A DNA stretch of 64,000 nt, from NCBI RefSeq assembly GCF_000372725.1, contig NW_005200670.1, forward strand, positions 171,020 through 235,019. Direction: 5' to 3'. Origin of the DNA: Emiliania huxleyi CCMP1516 (Eukaryota > Haptophyta > Isochrysidales > Noelaerhabdaceae). Below the pieces are notes generated by a model. It was given only the letters and a program-made list of their open reading frames with translations. It searched no databases and had not been told where the DNA came from. The stretch's first letter is position 1, and each line of letters opens with the position of its first letter. Shown here piece by piece: positions 1 to 11,044 of the stretch. The position numbers were made by a program, and so were the translations under genes.

Positions 1-260
1 GTGAGGGTACTCGGACCATCGGGGGCGGACGAGATCCTCCCTCCTCCGTCAACAAGCGGGCCGGTCGAGCAGCTCGCGCATAGCTACCTACCTACCTACC
101 TTGCTTATGCGAAACTAAAAAGAAATCACCGGATCGGTGAAGGTGGGGTACTATACCAACTAAAGTGATGGCTGGTGGTACTCTTCTGCAACCATAGTCC
201 TTCCTGTGACATGGCAGGCCACTCTCAAGCCCTACAAGCACCAGATCACCTCACATAGAA
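1..260. other. Left edge, no gene seen
   Basis: No reading frame with protein-like composition is visible here. The only pattern is a short CTAC tetranucleotide run near position 85. The duplicated gene-family block begins at about 261. Confidence 0.5.
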
Positions 261-1070
261 GGTGGTCGGCCGCCATTCGGGCCTCCCGGCCTGCTGCGGC
301 CGACGCGGCCGGTCGAGGCCGGGCTCGGCCCGGCCCGCGACGGCTGGCCGCCGACGAGCGCGCTCGCGCTGCTCGTCAAGATGGCGGCGGTGGCGATTGC
401 GGCGACAAAAGTTCAGGCGTACAGCGCTCAGGCGCCTGTCGTCTTTCGTCTTTTGTCGCATTTCGCACACGCGCGCGCCGCGCGACCCGCGTCGCTCCGC
501 GAGGGCATGAGCCTTCCGCGATTCGATCCCGCAGCCAAAAGCTGCTCGCTCGAACCGCGGCCGACTCTGCCATCGCGGCCGCAGCTGTCGAGCTCTCCAG
601 AAAACTGGTGCCTCATATGCTGCCTCCCTGCGGATGCTACCGGCGAGCCTGGCGATCCGCTGTACTACACAAGGAAGTGCTGACTCGATTTCTACTCGAA
701 TTCTTCTACCCCCACGACTCGGAACACGAATGTGACAGGACCATCGGGTCCTTCAGCCACCAAAGCGGGATCACCCGAGAGCAGCTGAGCCTGCCTCTGG
801 CCTCGCCTCCCTCTCCTCCAGGCATTCGTGGCATCCTATGGGTCGTCCAGACACCAGAGTATCGACCTCTGGCGAGTCAGCCAGTCACTTGATGACACCA
901 TGTGAAGTACAGCGATCGCCATCTCGCTGGCCTCTCCGCAGGCCCCCCCGACCGCGTCGAACTCATCGGCGCGGGCTCTCTCGGCTACGGGACCGGCCCC
1001 AGCTTCGGCTGAGGGCTGACAAGCTGCCGAGCCCAAATCACTGTGAGAGTCGTGATTTCTTGCTGGTTTT
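261..1070 (+). pseudogene. Broken copy 1 of the IQ/EQLSLP repeated gene family
   Basis: This block is about 90% identical by eye to 21587-22370 and is a diverged relative of the minus-strand gene at 9758-11044. Translated pieces include ATKVQAYSAQ, which resembles an IQ-motif start, and the conserved tract EFFYPHDS ... REQLSLPLASPPSP. The usual first ATG is replaced by ATT near 269. The long frame carrying EQLSLP ends early at 892, where copy 2 reads on through VSRSLDDD. An indel around 850-900 therefore breaks the frame. The end carries the same 3' flank (AAGCTGCCGAGCCCAAATCA) as the other copies. It is best read as a decayed duplicate. The family function is unknown. Confidence 0.65.
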
Positions 1071-1570
1071 CTAAAATCTCACAAACAAATTCCTAAATGA
1101 AAATCTCTCTCTCTCCTCACTTGGGGAGGGTTGACATCGTGATGAAAATTCCAGCGCGAAGAGAGGGAAAACCCCAAGGGCAGGGCCCAGACCTACCCTA
1201 CCTACCCCGGGCTTGTGTTCTGGCCCGAGCCGGCAAAGTTCGCAGATTCACCCATTTTACTGCGGAGGTCTTCGGCGCCTTGACCCCTCTTTGCTCCCTT
1301 TTGCTGCCCCTCTTTGCTCCCTTTTCCCTCGCCGCGTACCTTGTGCCCCTTTAAAACTTTTAATTTGTTTCAATTAGACCTTTTTTTCTTTTACGCCCCT
1401 CCGCGCTACAGAAGGGGACGGTGGGGGAGGGTGGGTGGCGGCGAAGAGGCATGCAATGTCCAACACGAGAGACGAACTCCCCACCTAGCCGACCCGCCCA
1501 CATCATGTGCGCATGTGAGACTCCCACGTAGAGGGTAGAGCGTACCCGGCAGCCAGGCCACTGACTATCT
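1071..1570. other. Intergenic, 3' flank of the AP2-like gene
   Basis: No convincing gene is visible. It holds a short duplicated pyrimidine tract (CCCCTCTTTGCTCCCTTTT, twice near 1285-1332) and a T-rich stretch near 1378-1395. The stop codon of the minus-strand AP2-like gene lies at 1571-1573, so its 3' UTR and polyadenylation signals should be here. Confidence 0.45.
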
Positions 1571-4190
1571 CTAGTCGTCGAACCGGCTGGGCTCGAGCGG
1601 GCTGCCCACCGTCAGCTCGGGGCTCTTCTCAGCCGTAGCGAGCAGCTCCTTAGCCCTTTCCAGGCAGAACTTGCCGCCCTCCTTCTCCAGGCCCGCGGCG
1701 ACGTCGAGAACGGCGTCGTAGCAAGCGGAGCAGCTGAGCCCTGAGTACTTGAGCACCTCGTAAAGCGACGCCTACATCGGGCCAAAGTTGGGTTAGGGGC
1801 GGAAGCGAGGCAGCGGCCGCGTGAGGGAGCTAAAATCGCCGACTGGGCGCCGAGCGCGGCGAAGATGGCCACCGCCTCGCGGGCATCGGCTTCGGGTCCA
1901 AAGAGGAACTGCCGCGCGCGAATCCACAGGGTCAGCCGGCCGGTGCAGATGAGGGCGGCCGCCTCCCGGAGGTTGAAGCAGCAATACGCGGAAGTCCGCG
2001 CGAGCCGACAAAAGACGCGATGCTGCAGCATCGCCTCGGTGAAGACGACCTCGCCGCGTGCGTCGTTCCACTCGCGAATAATGTCGCGCAGCCACTCCAG
2101 CTTCATGCACGGCATGTGGCCAGAGGTCGTGCCGGTCGACGCCAGCCTCGCCCTCATCGCCCCTTGCACGACGTTTGCAGCGCCGACGACCGTCTCGTCG
2201 CCCCACTTGTCCTACGCGCTGAAAGTTGCCAATCAACTGGGACGACTAAGAGAGTGCGACGGTGGTCGGGTGCGGAAAGGGCACCGGACGGGCGAAGAGC
2301 AGCGCCCGCGCCTGCTTCCTCCGCCACACCGCGGCGGACGCAGCATCCGCCTGTGCGGCTGCCATCGCCGCCTCCTCCTCCTCCTTCAGCGCCGCCGACT
2401 GCAGCTGCTCGTGCTCGGGCAAGCCGGCGGCGGCGTCCGCCTTGCGCCGAGCGACCTCAGCGCTCGCAGCAGCAAGCCGCGCCTCCTTCTTGCGCTCCCC
2501 CTCCGCCCTCAACGCCGCCTCCTTCCGCGCCTGGATTGCACCACGCGTGCGCTTCCTCCCCTCCTCGATCCCCTCCACGACGGCGCTCGCCGCTGCCACC
2601 GCCGCCGCCGCGTCGGGCGCGGTCCTCGCCGCGGCCATCGCCGGGGGGAACCAACAGCACTTAGCGGGAGGCGGCGACTTGTACAGGTAGTGCCAATAGC
2701 ACTCGGCGCTGTAGGGGCCCAGCTTTTGCACCTATCAGGGCACGCGGCAGATATCTCTCTCTCCCCTCTCTTCTGGACTGTTCACCGGCGTCTGCGCGCC
2801 ATTTCCGCGGACACCTCGGCGAAGGCCGTCATCCAGCGCCGCAGCGCTGCCTGCGCCGCGTGCTCTCCCATCAGCCCCTTCAGCCCCGCGAGCGCCGCTC
2901 TCTCAACCACCGCCGCCTGCGCGTCGAGCGCTGCCGGCATCGCGGCCGCCACCGCGAGCGCCTGAAGCTGCTCCTCGATCACCTCTGCCCGCTCGGCGAA
3001 GGCCTGCGCGCCCGCGCGGACGGCCCGCACGTCCCTTCTCAGGGCGGCAACGGTGCCCGCCTCTCTCGCGCCGGTGGGGCCGGCGCCGCGGTGCGTCGCG
3101 TCGATGTAGGCGTGGAAGAAGGCGATGGCGGCGCTCTTCGGGCGAAAGGTCTTGGAGACCGAGCCGTAGACGGGGTGCTTCTGGAACCGCGCCTCGAATC
3201 GGATCGGCCCGATGTCGCCCGGGTAGCGCTCGCGGTGGCGTATCTCACGGAGATACATGTGCGAGCCGCTGAGCAGCTTGTCGCGCGCCGTCGCCGCGAT
3301 AGCCTCCTCTCGCCTCAGCTGCTCCGGCCTCTGAAGCTCGATGGCGTAGGCGACCGCCGCCTGCGGCAGATGGGCGAATGATGCGACTGCAAATCTCGAA
3401 TCATCTCACTGGCGCTGCCGCACCTGCGCCCTCGTCGCATAGTAGCCGAGGTGCGTCGTGCCCTCGCCCGAGTACGAGACGAGTGCCTGGTAGGGCTCGG
3501 AGTGGTCCGAGGGCCGGAAGTCGGGCCGGATGCGCACGCCGACGTAGCCCGTCTCGGAGGCCGGGCTCGTGTGGAGCAGCGACCCGTCGGCCTGTTCGGC
3601 GACGGGTCCCACAAGCAGCGATCGCCGCTGCCAATGGTAATCCGCCGACGCTGCCGCCATCTCGAACGCGAGCTCGTACGCCGCCTGTGGCAGAGCGTGC
3701 GAGTGATTCCCGAACGCAAATCTCGGCTCGTCCAGCGATCGAATCGCCACCTCAAACCTCGTCTCAAAGAAGCCGAGGTGCGTCACATCGCCCCTCCGGT
3801 GCGAGACCACCGCTTCGAAGGGCCTCTCGTGGATCGCGTTGCCGGGCCGGAAGTCGGGCCGGAAGCGCACGCCGAGGTAGCCCGTCTCGGAGGCCGCGCT
3901 AGTACGGAGCAGCAGCCCGCCCGCCCGCTCGTCGGTTGGTCCTGCGAGGAGCGAGCGCCTTTCCCGGCGGTACTGCTCTTCCTGGTGCCACTCAGGCAAA
4001 CACCTCTGACGGAGCACGATTCGCACTGCCGCAAGCGCCACCGCCGAGGCGGCGGCCGCCGCCCTCGCCGACGCCACAATCGCCGCCGCCTCACCCGACA
4101 GCTTGGGAGGTCGGAGAGCTTGCCTCACCGCCGCCTTGTCCGCCGCCGGGTCTTCCGCCGCCGCCGCCTCCGCCGCCGCCGCCGCCGCCT

Positions 4191-4231
<41 letters not shown>

Positions 4232-6583
4232 TCCGCCCTCGCCGCCGCCGCCTTCTCCGCCGCCTTCACCGCCGCCGCCTTCTCACGCAGTAGCTGCTGG
4301 ACGACGCCCCTCACCTCCCAGTAGCTGCTGGACGAGCCCCTCACCTCCGTGTCCTCGCGCTTCGCCGCCTTCTCCGCCTCCTGAGACAAGAGCGGGCCAG
4401 ATTCCGGCTAGATCTCGGCGACATCTCTCGGCCGGCGATCTCGGCTAGATATCGGCGCGATCTCGGCCAGATCTCGGCTACTGCTGCACCTTCTCCGCCG
4501 CCGCCTTGGTGTCCAAAGGGTGGCAGACTTGGCACCTGCTACCTGCCTCCTTTTTGGGCGTTCTGCATACCCTGCAGGAGTACGCACGGGGCGGCTGCGG
4601 CGGCGGCGGCGGCTGGGACGGCAGGCGGATGTGGATCATCGAGCCGGGCATGCAGCCGGCTGGGATGCAAGCGTGCATCAGTCCCATGGGGGTGGTGATC
4701 GCAGGGAGCTGCCCCGGGCGGTACCCTCGCGGGACGGTCACCGCACGACAGCCGGCGGAAAGCGGAGGGGCGGGCGGCGGAGCGGCCAGCGGGCCGGGTG
4801 GTGTGGCCAGCGGGCCAGGCGGAGGGGCGGCAGGCGGAGGGGCCGGCGGCGCAGTCGGCGACTCGGCAGAGCCGTCAGACCACACCTCCGCGCGCCACCG
4901 CTCGCGCGCCTCCGCCTCCAGCCAGCACAATCGTCGCAGAGCGACCGCGCTCTGCCCCGTCTGCTCGCTCACGAAGGCTTTGGAGAAGCGAGGCCCGGCT
5001 GGGGGTTCGGGGTCGGCGGCGGCTATGAGGCCGACGTCGGAGAGCGTCACGGGGGCGTCCTTCTGCCCACAGGACGGCTGCGCCTCGAGCCAGAGCTGCA
5101 CGACGGCGCGGATGGCGATCTGCACCTCCTCGGGCGGACGAGCTGCGAGCGCCGGCTCGGTGAGCCAGTACGAGCTCGTCCCGAACTGGTCGGGGCCGAG
5201 CCGGAGGACACCTACCGTGGCACACCGCTCCGTCTGCGCCGCCGGGCTCACGGGGCGGCGGGCGCGCGCGTAAGTGTCCGCTGGCGGCGCGCCGGCGACC
5301 AGAGCGCGCAGCTGCGACGGCGACCAGCTCTCATCCTCCAAATCATCGTTTCCCGAGCCATCGGAAGCCGCCGTCTCCGCCACCGTCTCAGCACCTGCCT
5401 CGATCTCCATTGCCTCTGCCTCCTCCGCCTCCGCCTGCGCCCGCGCCCCTGCCGCCGCCCCCGCCGCCCCCACCGCCCCCGCCACCTCAACTGCCGGCTC
5501 TGCCCCCTCCTCCGCCGGCCCTGCCTCCTCCTCTGCCGCCTCCGCCGCCTCTGCCCCCGACTCCGCCTTCCCCGGCTCGGAGGTGTCTAGGAACCTCTGC
5601 GCGTCGGACGGCGGCGGCGGCGCGGCAGCGGCGGCGGCGGTGTCGCCGGCCTCGAACTCCTCGCGGTCGCGCTTGCGCATCGCGTAGTGCGCCTCGAACT
5701 CCTCCGCCGCCGGCTTCTCCGCCGGCTTCTCCGCCGCCTCTGCCGTCTCCGCCGCCACCGCCTCCGCCCTCGCCCCCGCCTCCGCCGTCGCCGCCGGGGT
5801 GGGAACTAAAGGGCGTGCTCGTGGCCGCGCCGGATCGACCGCCGCCGGCTCTCGGGGGGAGCAGGCGGCGTCGGACGACGAGTCGAAGGAGGCGGTCGAG
5901 GAGACGCGCGACAGGGAGGCGGCCGAGGAGGACCGTGCCACGGAGCCCGAACTGCCGCGCCTGCGAGACGGCTCCGCGTAGGTCAGGTCAACTTCTCGTG
6001 CACGAGAGGAGGGAGGGGGGGGGGGAGGCGTCGGCACGCCTCTGCACCCGCGGCGCCTTGGCTGTCGGCGCCAAGACTGCCGCCTGAGCGAGGCAGGAGC
6101 GAGCCAGCCTGAGAGAGAGGGAGCAGGACGCGGCAGAACGCATCGGACAGGCCGGGATGCAAGCCGCAGCTCACCGGCTCGATGGTGGTTGCAGCACGCG
6201 GCGGCGGCGGCGGCGCAGCGGAGCCGCCGACCGCGCGGCTGCGGCTTGAGCGAGTCGAGTTGGGTCGAGGTGGATGCCTGAGGCCGAAGTCGGGGCGGAG
6301 CGCGGGGCGGATATGAGCGGGTGGGTCGCGCGCGTCGTGAGCGAATCATGCGAGTGAGGACGAGGGGTTGAATTACCCGATTGGGGGCGGCGGCGGCAAC
6401 TGCCATTCTCGGACTTCGGCCGCCATCGTTGCCGCGATCTGTCACGCCTGCCTGCAAGTAAGTAGCCAAGGGGGCCGCCGCCTGCACGCTCGCATCTGCG
6501 GTCCCGGCCGACGGGCGCTCAGCGCGGCTCGTGGAGTTGGCGGATGCAGCGACCAGGCTGCCATCGCAGCGCCGCCGCTGCAT
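1571..6583 (-). CDS. Multi-exon AP2/ERF-like DNA-binding protein
   Basis: Exons that join in frame are about 6583-4490, 4380-3751, 3684-3424, 3360 to about 2800, 2731 to about 2270, 2211 to about 1850, and 1771-1571. The first exon encodes a Ser/Ala/Glu-rich region, a tandem VTVPRGYRPGQ / IPAGCMPGS motif and a four-Cys element (CRVC ... CQVC). After an Ala/Glu coiled coil come two AP2-like units: SETGYLGVRFRP ... THLGFFETRFE and SETGYVGVRIRP ... THLGYYATRAQ. Each matches the GVR ... HLG.F.T..EAA core of AP2 folds. Both units are cut by a small intron at the same codon, so the units arose by exon duplication. AP2 proteins are nuclear transcription factors, and that role is inferred here. The first exon and start (ATG at 6583) are uncertain because the first 200 codons look low-complexity. 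Confidence 0.62.
3361..3423 (-). other. Intron inside AP2-like unit 2
   Basis: A 63-base GT-AG intron (GCGCAG|GTGCGG ... CCGCAG|GCGGCG). Splicing joins THLGYYATRAQ to AAVAYAIEL and removes an in-frame stop. It occupies the same codon as the intron of unit 1. Confidence 0.6.
3685..3750 (-). other. Intron inside AP2-like unit 1
   Basis: This is a 66-base GT-AG intron (GAG|GTGGCG ... CCACAG|GCGGCG). Removing it joins HLGFFETRFE to AAYELAFE, the expected end of an AP2-like fold. Its 3' part resembles the 63-base intron of unit 2 at 3361-3423. The intron was therefore already present when the unit duplicated. Confidence 0.6.
4381..4489 (-). repeat. Intron with a GATCTCGGC minisatellite
   Basis: Removing this 109-base GT-AG intron joins AAAEK to EAEKAAKRED and keeps the coiled coil in frame. 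It is built from degenerate GATCTCGGC units. A similar array occurs outside genes at 39120-39240. Confidence 0.5.
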
Positions 6584-6876
6584 CCTACCTGTGAGCCGCC
6601 GCTGCAGCGACGCCGCAGCAGACGACGGCGAGGCGCCGCTGGCAGTGCATGAAGTCGAGAGCGCGGTGCAGCGGCGGACGCGGCGCAGGACGCTGTCAAA
6701 CTGCCGCCGCCGCCGCCGCTCTCACGCCGAGCTGCGTACGCCTCAGCGCACAGCGGCGGCCGCTCGTGAGCCACAAAGCACAGAGAGGGATCACGCCGAG
6801 AGATCATCGAAAAATCGGCAATTTTTTTCTGCCTGTTTTTTCTTGTGTGTGCTAATTCACGGGAGGGCCTTGTGTG

Positions 6877-6972
<96 letters not shown>

Positions 6973-7085
6973 TGTCAGTCGTGATTTCTTGTGTGTGTGT
7001 GTGTGTGTGTGTACACCCTCAACATCCCTCCTCCGCTGGCTGACTGGGTGGGCGGCTGACATAAAAAAGGAGAAGGGCACCCCAA
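6584..7085. repeat. Long GT microsatellite and flank
   Basis: The stretch 6868-7012 is almost pure GT, broken by TTTG, AG and a short unique patch (TCAGTCGTGATTTCTTG). The AT-rich patch at 6808-6845 lies upstream of the AP2-like gene and could be promoter sequence. No gene is seen. Confidence 0.8.
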
Positions 7086-7170
7086 ATGAATAATGAGGAT
7101 TCGATCCTGTACCGTGTTTGTTATGACCCCCCCCGATGAACGCACCAGTGAGGGAGGGCGAGACGATCGA

Positions 7171-7232
7171 GGGGTCCCGTACCACGCGGAATCGACCCTA
7201 TCCAGTGCTCAAGTGCTCAGGATTCGATCGTG
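7171..7232 (+). repeat. Short repeat upstream of the MAPEG-like gene
   Basis: The segment GGGGTCCCGTACCA ... GGAATCGACC recurs, slightly longer, at 8176-8257 on the other side of the MAPEG-like gene. Both end in a GATTCGATC / TTTCGATCC patch that resembles a tRNA B box. Whether they are SINE remnants cannot be decided by eye. Confidence 0.45.
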
Positions 7233-7277
7233 CGTCCCGCCTCTGCGAAGTTGGCTCTGGTGCTTGTCCCTTGGACC

Positions 7278-8068
7278 ATGGTCCACCTCGGCTTCATGGA
7301 GCTGCCGCTTTCGGGCCCGTTCAACTTCGCCATCGCTTCAGGGGGCATGCTCATGGGCATCGTCGTGTCCATCCTGTGCTACCAGTTGTCCGAGCTCACA
7401 GGGCCGGCGCTTCCGCTGGGGGGCGCCGAGGCGCTCAAGGCGCGTGGATTTTTGGGGTTTGGGGACGATGGTGGCGACGTGCTCACAATCGAGGCCGCAG
7501 TCGATGGTTTCGCAAAGGCATGCCGCGTGCCGATGCTGGCGACGGTTTCCTGGTCCGTGGTCTACTACAACATGCTTGGCACATCAGTGAATGGGATGTG
7601 CGCGGTCCATATCTTCAAGATGATCCCGCCGGACAAGGTCGCGGACAGCTCGCGCATCCGTCGTCGACGCAGAGCCCCTTCCTTCCCCCCACTCACCGAG
7701 CGCGCACGCTGAACCAGGTGACGCCCGACTGGAGCAGCATCTCCTCGCGGTTCAGCGGCAACATGGTTGAGCAGGCCCCTTGCCCCGCCACGCGCCAACC
7801 AGTCCTCCGGGATGCCTCCACGCGTCGTATCCGTCTTCCTCACCTCGCTCTGGCTCTACACCATCTTTGTCGACGCCGGCTCTGCCGGCGTCCTCGGCCT
7901 CGCCCTGGTCGTGCAGCGGCTCGTCTACCCCTTCTTCTACATGGTACAGGGCAAATTCACCTTCTGCCCTTTGCGCCCGCGTTCGCCTTTCTGCACTACA
8001 AGATATTCCGGGCCCTGCACGCGCCGGACCCCAAGGCCTCCGAGGATGAGAGCAAGGCGATGGTGTGA
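7278..8068 (+). CDS. MAPEG-like integral membrane protein
   Basis: The coding sequence is spread over about four exons. The first (about 7278-7640, possibly starting earlier) encodes hydrophobic segments (FNFAIASGGMLMGIVVSILCY). The second is a short exon encoding VTPDWSSISSRFSGNMVEQ, the third (about 7804-7940) encodes PPRVVSVFLTSLWLYTIFVD, and the last ends ALHAPDPKASEDESKAMV. The R..xNMVEQ tract followed by LWLY and a final RLVYPFFY helix fits MAPEG proteins (microsomal glutathione transferase / eicosanoid enzymes), where N-x-L/V-E-Q lines the glutathione site. The third and fourth coding pieces are in different frames. Either a short intron (ATG|GTACAG ... CTACAAG|ATA) joins them or there is a frameshift. 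The exact substrate cannot be told. Confidence 0.55.
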
Positions 8069-8979
8069 GCCGTTGAGTTTATCACGCACGTAACAGTACA
8101 AAATCTGCCCCGGGCCGACGACCTTCACAGCTACAGCGCCCACGCGCGCACAGAGGTGATTGTTTCGAGTATCAAAAGGGGTCCCGTACCAACCTGCGCG
8201 CTGCGCGGGGAATCGACCATCCGCGACTCGGGATTGGCCAAAGTACAGGTTTCGATCCGGGCCACCGCAAATTTTGATCAGCAAATTTCGAGGGGCGGCC
8301 GCAAATTTTGAGGTAGATTTCGATTGTCAAAACACGTCCGTCTTGCCGCAGGATAGAGCATATAGGCGGCGAACACCCACACAAGACATCCCACCACTCA
8401 ACAGGACGCGTTCACCTCCCCACGAGACACGGCTAGAACGCGCAGGCGCACATGAGTCGGCATTTGGTGGCGTGGGGAGTGCGGAACGCTACTGGCGGCG
8501 CAAGAGGGCCTCTCTCCGCGATGTCTGCGCACCCGCGTGCCTCTCTTACACGACCATCGCGACTCTCCCGCTCGCTCGACCCTTTTGCCGCGAGAGGGCG
8601 CCGGCTGCGTGTAAGAGGTGGCTGGCGCCCTGAGGCGGCATTTGGTGGCTTGTGGCGATAAACCCGCCGGATCTTCGACAAAATCACTGACATTGGAAGG
8701 TAGGTGTGAATACAGCTTTCTGGTATGGTTACAGAACTGTCGGTCTGTGCTTGTGGCGCCTTGCTTGGGTGCTGGAACACCGCGGCGTCAATCACCATCA
8801 GCGAAAGGCACCCCCGACAGACTTGCCAGCTCCCCACACCTGGCCACCTGGCCCACTGCTGCCCTCCACGTGCCTCTCCCCCCCCCCCCTTCCCTCCCAA
8901 GACACATCTCTCTCCTGTCTCACCCCTTCTCTTATTCTTAAACCAATTTTCTCCTTTCTCCCCCCTCCCCTCCCCCCAC
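8069..8979. other. Intergenic, no gene recognised
   Basis: It contains the second copy of the short repeat (8176-8257), an AAATTTTGA-rich patch near 8265-8310, and a repeated CGGCATTTGGTGGC word near 8458 and 8635. Short frames exist on both strands but have no protein-like character. Confidence 0.45.
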
Positions 8980-9459
8980 NNNNNNNNNNNNNNNNNNNNN
9001 NNNNNNNNNNNNNNNNNNNNNNNNNNNNNNNNNNNNNNNNNNNNNNNNNNNNNNNNNNNNNNNNNNNNNNNNNNNNNNNNNNNNNNNNNNNNNNNNNNNN
9101 NNNNNNNNNNNNNNNNNNNNNNNNNNNNNNNNNNNNNNNNNNNNNNNNNNNNNNNNNNNNNNNNNNNNNNNNNNNNNNNNNNNNNNNNNNNNNNNNNNNN
9201 NNNNNNNNNNNNNNNNNNNNNNNNNNNNNNNNNNNNNNNNNNNNNNNNNNNNNNNNNNNNNNNNNNNNNNNNNNNNNNNNNNNNNNNNNNNNNNNNNNNN
9301 NNNNNNNNNNNNNNNNNNNNNNNNNNNNNNNNNNNNNNNNNNNNNNNNNNNNNNNNNNNNNNNNNNNNNNNNNNNNNNNNNNNNNNNNNNNNNNNNNNNN
9401 NNNNNNNNNNNNNNNNNNNNNNNNNNNNNNNNNNNNNNNNNNNNNNNNNNNNNNNNNNN
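8980..9459. other. Assembly gap of 480 N
   Basis: Run of N. Nothing can be said about the content. Reading frames that cross it are artefacts. Confidence 1.
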
Positions 9460-9757
9460 CGCCGCTCGCGGCCGTTGCCGGCGCCGCCGCCTAATCAGCT
9501 TTGCGCGGCGCCGCAAGGCAGCTGCTCTGCAAGCGGCGGCGGCGGCGACAGCAGCGACTAGGCTCGCGGGCGCTCCGAACACCGCACGCCACCGCACCGC
9601 CGCCGCCGCCACCACAGCCGCCGACCGGGAACCGCGACGGGCGCTCCCGCGCCGCTCGCGCGCGCCTAAAGGTGTGGATGCTGGGTTGAGAGAGAGATTT
9701 TTAGAAGCCAACAAGAAATGTGTCACACAGAGTGATTTGCGCTCGGCAGCTTGTCGA

Positions 9758-11044
9758 CTACCAGCCGGAGCCGGAGTCGGAACCGTAGCCGAGATGGTCT
9801 TCGAGGGTGTCGAATATGTCATTCGCCTCGCTAGTGGAGCCGGTGCCGCACGAGTCGCGGTCGGAGGAGGAGTCGTCGGAGGAGCGGTGGGACGCCTCGC
9901 GCTTGTCGCGCCTGATGCGCTCTGCGAGGGGGCCGGGGTCGTGGTCGTCGTGCTCGAGCGTCGGGTAGGTAGCGCGCCTTGCGACCTTGTCGGCCGAGCT
10001 GCCATCCCAGTAGAAGGTGTACCAGTCGCCGCGTGGATAGAACCAAGCGTTGACCAACCTGTACCGTCCGAGAGCGGCCGCCTGAGCGGCCTGAGCGGCC
10101 GCCTGAGCAGCCGCCTTTGCAGCAGCCTCCTCGGCCGCTGCAGCGGCGATAGCCGCTGCTTTGGCCTTGGCGCGCTTCTTGTCGTTTTGCCTTGTCTTCT
10201 TCTTGCTCTTCAGGTCGTCATCAAGTGACCGGCTGACTCGCCAGAGGTCGTGCTCTGGACGACTGGGGCAGGGCGACTCACCGGAGGTGAAGGGGGACGA
10301 GGGCGGAGGCAGGCTCAGCTGCTCTCCGTTGACCTCGTGTTGGTTGCAGAACCCGTTGGTTCCGTGGCAGTCGCGCACTGTGTCGTGAGGGTTGTATAAT
10401 TCGAGAGGGAATCGGGCCAGCGCTTCCGGAAGAGAGAGAGGAAGACGGGTCGAGCGCAAACAGTAGATGAAATCGACGACGTAGCCGCCGCCGCGCCGCC
10501 GCCCGCCCTCGTGGCCACCGTAGACGCGGCTGAGGAAGAGGTCGGCGGTGCGCCCGCTGGGCGGGCAGGCCTTGAAGAAGTTGTTCAGAGAAGTGCGGGT
10601 GTTGAGGCCGCGCGCAGCGGCCTGTATCTTGGTGATGAGGATCGTGATGATGATGGTGCCCTTGCGCAGCAGGAACGCGCGCATCGCCCGCTGAACGCGG
10701 GTCGCTGCGGCTTCCTGTGCGAGCCCCAGTCGGATGTTCCGCAGCGTGGAGGTCATTGCTGCGATGTCGTCATGCCCAGCAGCCACCCCAGCCTCGCCAA
10801 AGGCGCCAGCGAGGCTGGGCAAGCCCGGCAGCTCTGGCGAGCCATCGCGGCCGGCAGCAGGCCCACCTGGGTTCGAACTGGAGGCCAGTCGATCGCAGTC
10901 GGGCGCTGACCCGACCGAGCCAGGCGAGGAGTGCTCTGCTGCTGGCTCTGGTCGATTCGGTGCCTCATAAAGCGTCGGCGAGATTGAAAGTTTCTGCAGC
11001 ACGAATCCGACGCGCTCCGTCTCGTCGGCGTCAGTAGGCGCCAT
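9758..11044 (-). CDS. IQ-motif repeated-family protein, intact copy
   Basis: The start is taken at the ATG of MAPTDADETERV. The frame stays open upstream to an ATG at 11443, but that part looks less protein-like. Residues of about 429 include two IQ-like motifs (ATRVQRAMRAFLLRKG and TKIQAAARGLNTR), which in other proteins bind calmodulin-type EF-hand proteins. The family tract ELYNPHDT ... NGEQLSLPPPSSP and VSRSLDDDLKSKKK follow. Then come a basic/Ala-rich helix, a Trp/Tyr-rich segment (WFYPRGDWYTFYWDG), an acidic Ser/Asp tail and the terminal LGYGSDSGSGW. Copies 1 and 2 (plus strand) match the central tract and the LGYG end but lack the middle. The 3' flank (9680-9757) is shared by all three. 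The function is unknown. Confidence 0.6.
   Translation of the reverse strand: MAPTDADETERVGFVLQKLSISPTLYEAPNRPEPAAEHSSPGSVGSAPDCDRLASSSNPGGPAAGRDGSPELPGLPSLAGAFGEAGVAAGHDDIAAMTSTLRNIRLGLAQEAAATRVQRAMRAFLLRKGTIIITILITKIQAAARGLNTRTSLNNFFKACPPSGRTADLFLSRVYGGHEGGRRRGGGYVVDFIYCLRSTRLPLSLPEALARFPLELYNPHDTVRDCHGTNGFCNQHEVNGEQLSLPPPSSPFTSGESPCPSRPEHDLWRVSRSLDDDLKSKKKTRQNDKKRAKAKAAAIAAAAAEEAAAKAAAQAAAQAAQAAALGRYRLVNAWFYPRGDWYTFYWDGSSADKVARRATYPTLEHDDHDPGPLAERIRRDKREASHRSSDDSSSDRDSCGTGSTSEANDIFDTLEDHLGYGSDSGSGW

Noticed and set aside
6871-7012. Long open frames across GT, CA, GA and CT microsatellites (also 17341-17415, 25314-25461, 32051-32178, 37506-37615, 58059-58166)
   Set aside because: Dinucleotide repeats are open in all frames (poly Cys-Val, Thr-His, Arg-Glu, Ser-Leu). 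They have no protein features beyond the repeat.
8178-8275. Possible tRNA gene or SINE (TTTCGATCCGGGCC resembles a B box)
   Set aside because: No acceptor stem or anticodon arm could be folded around it. It is listed only as a short repeat.
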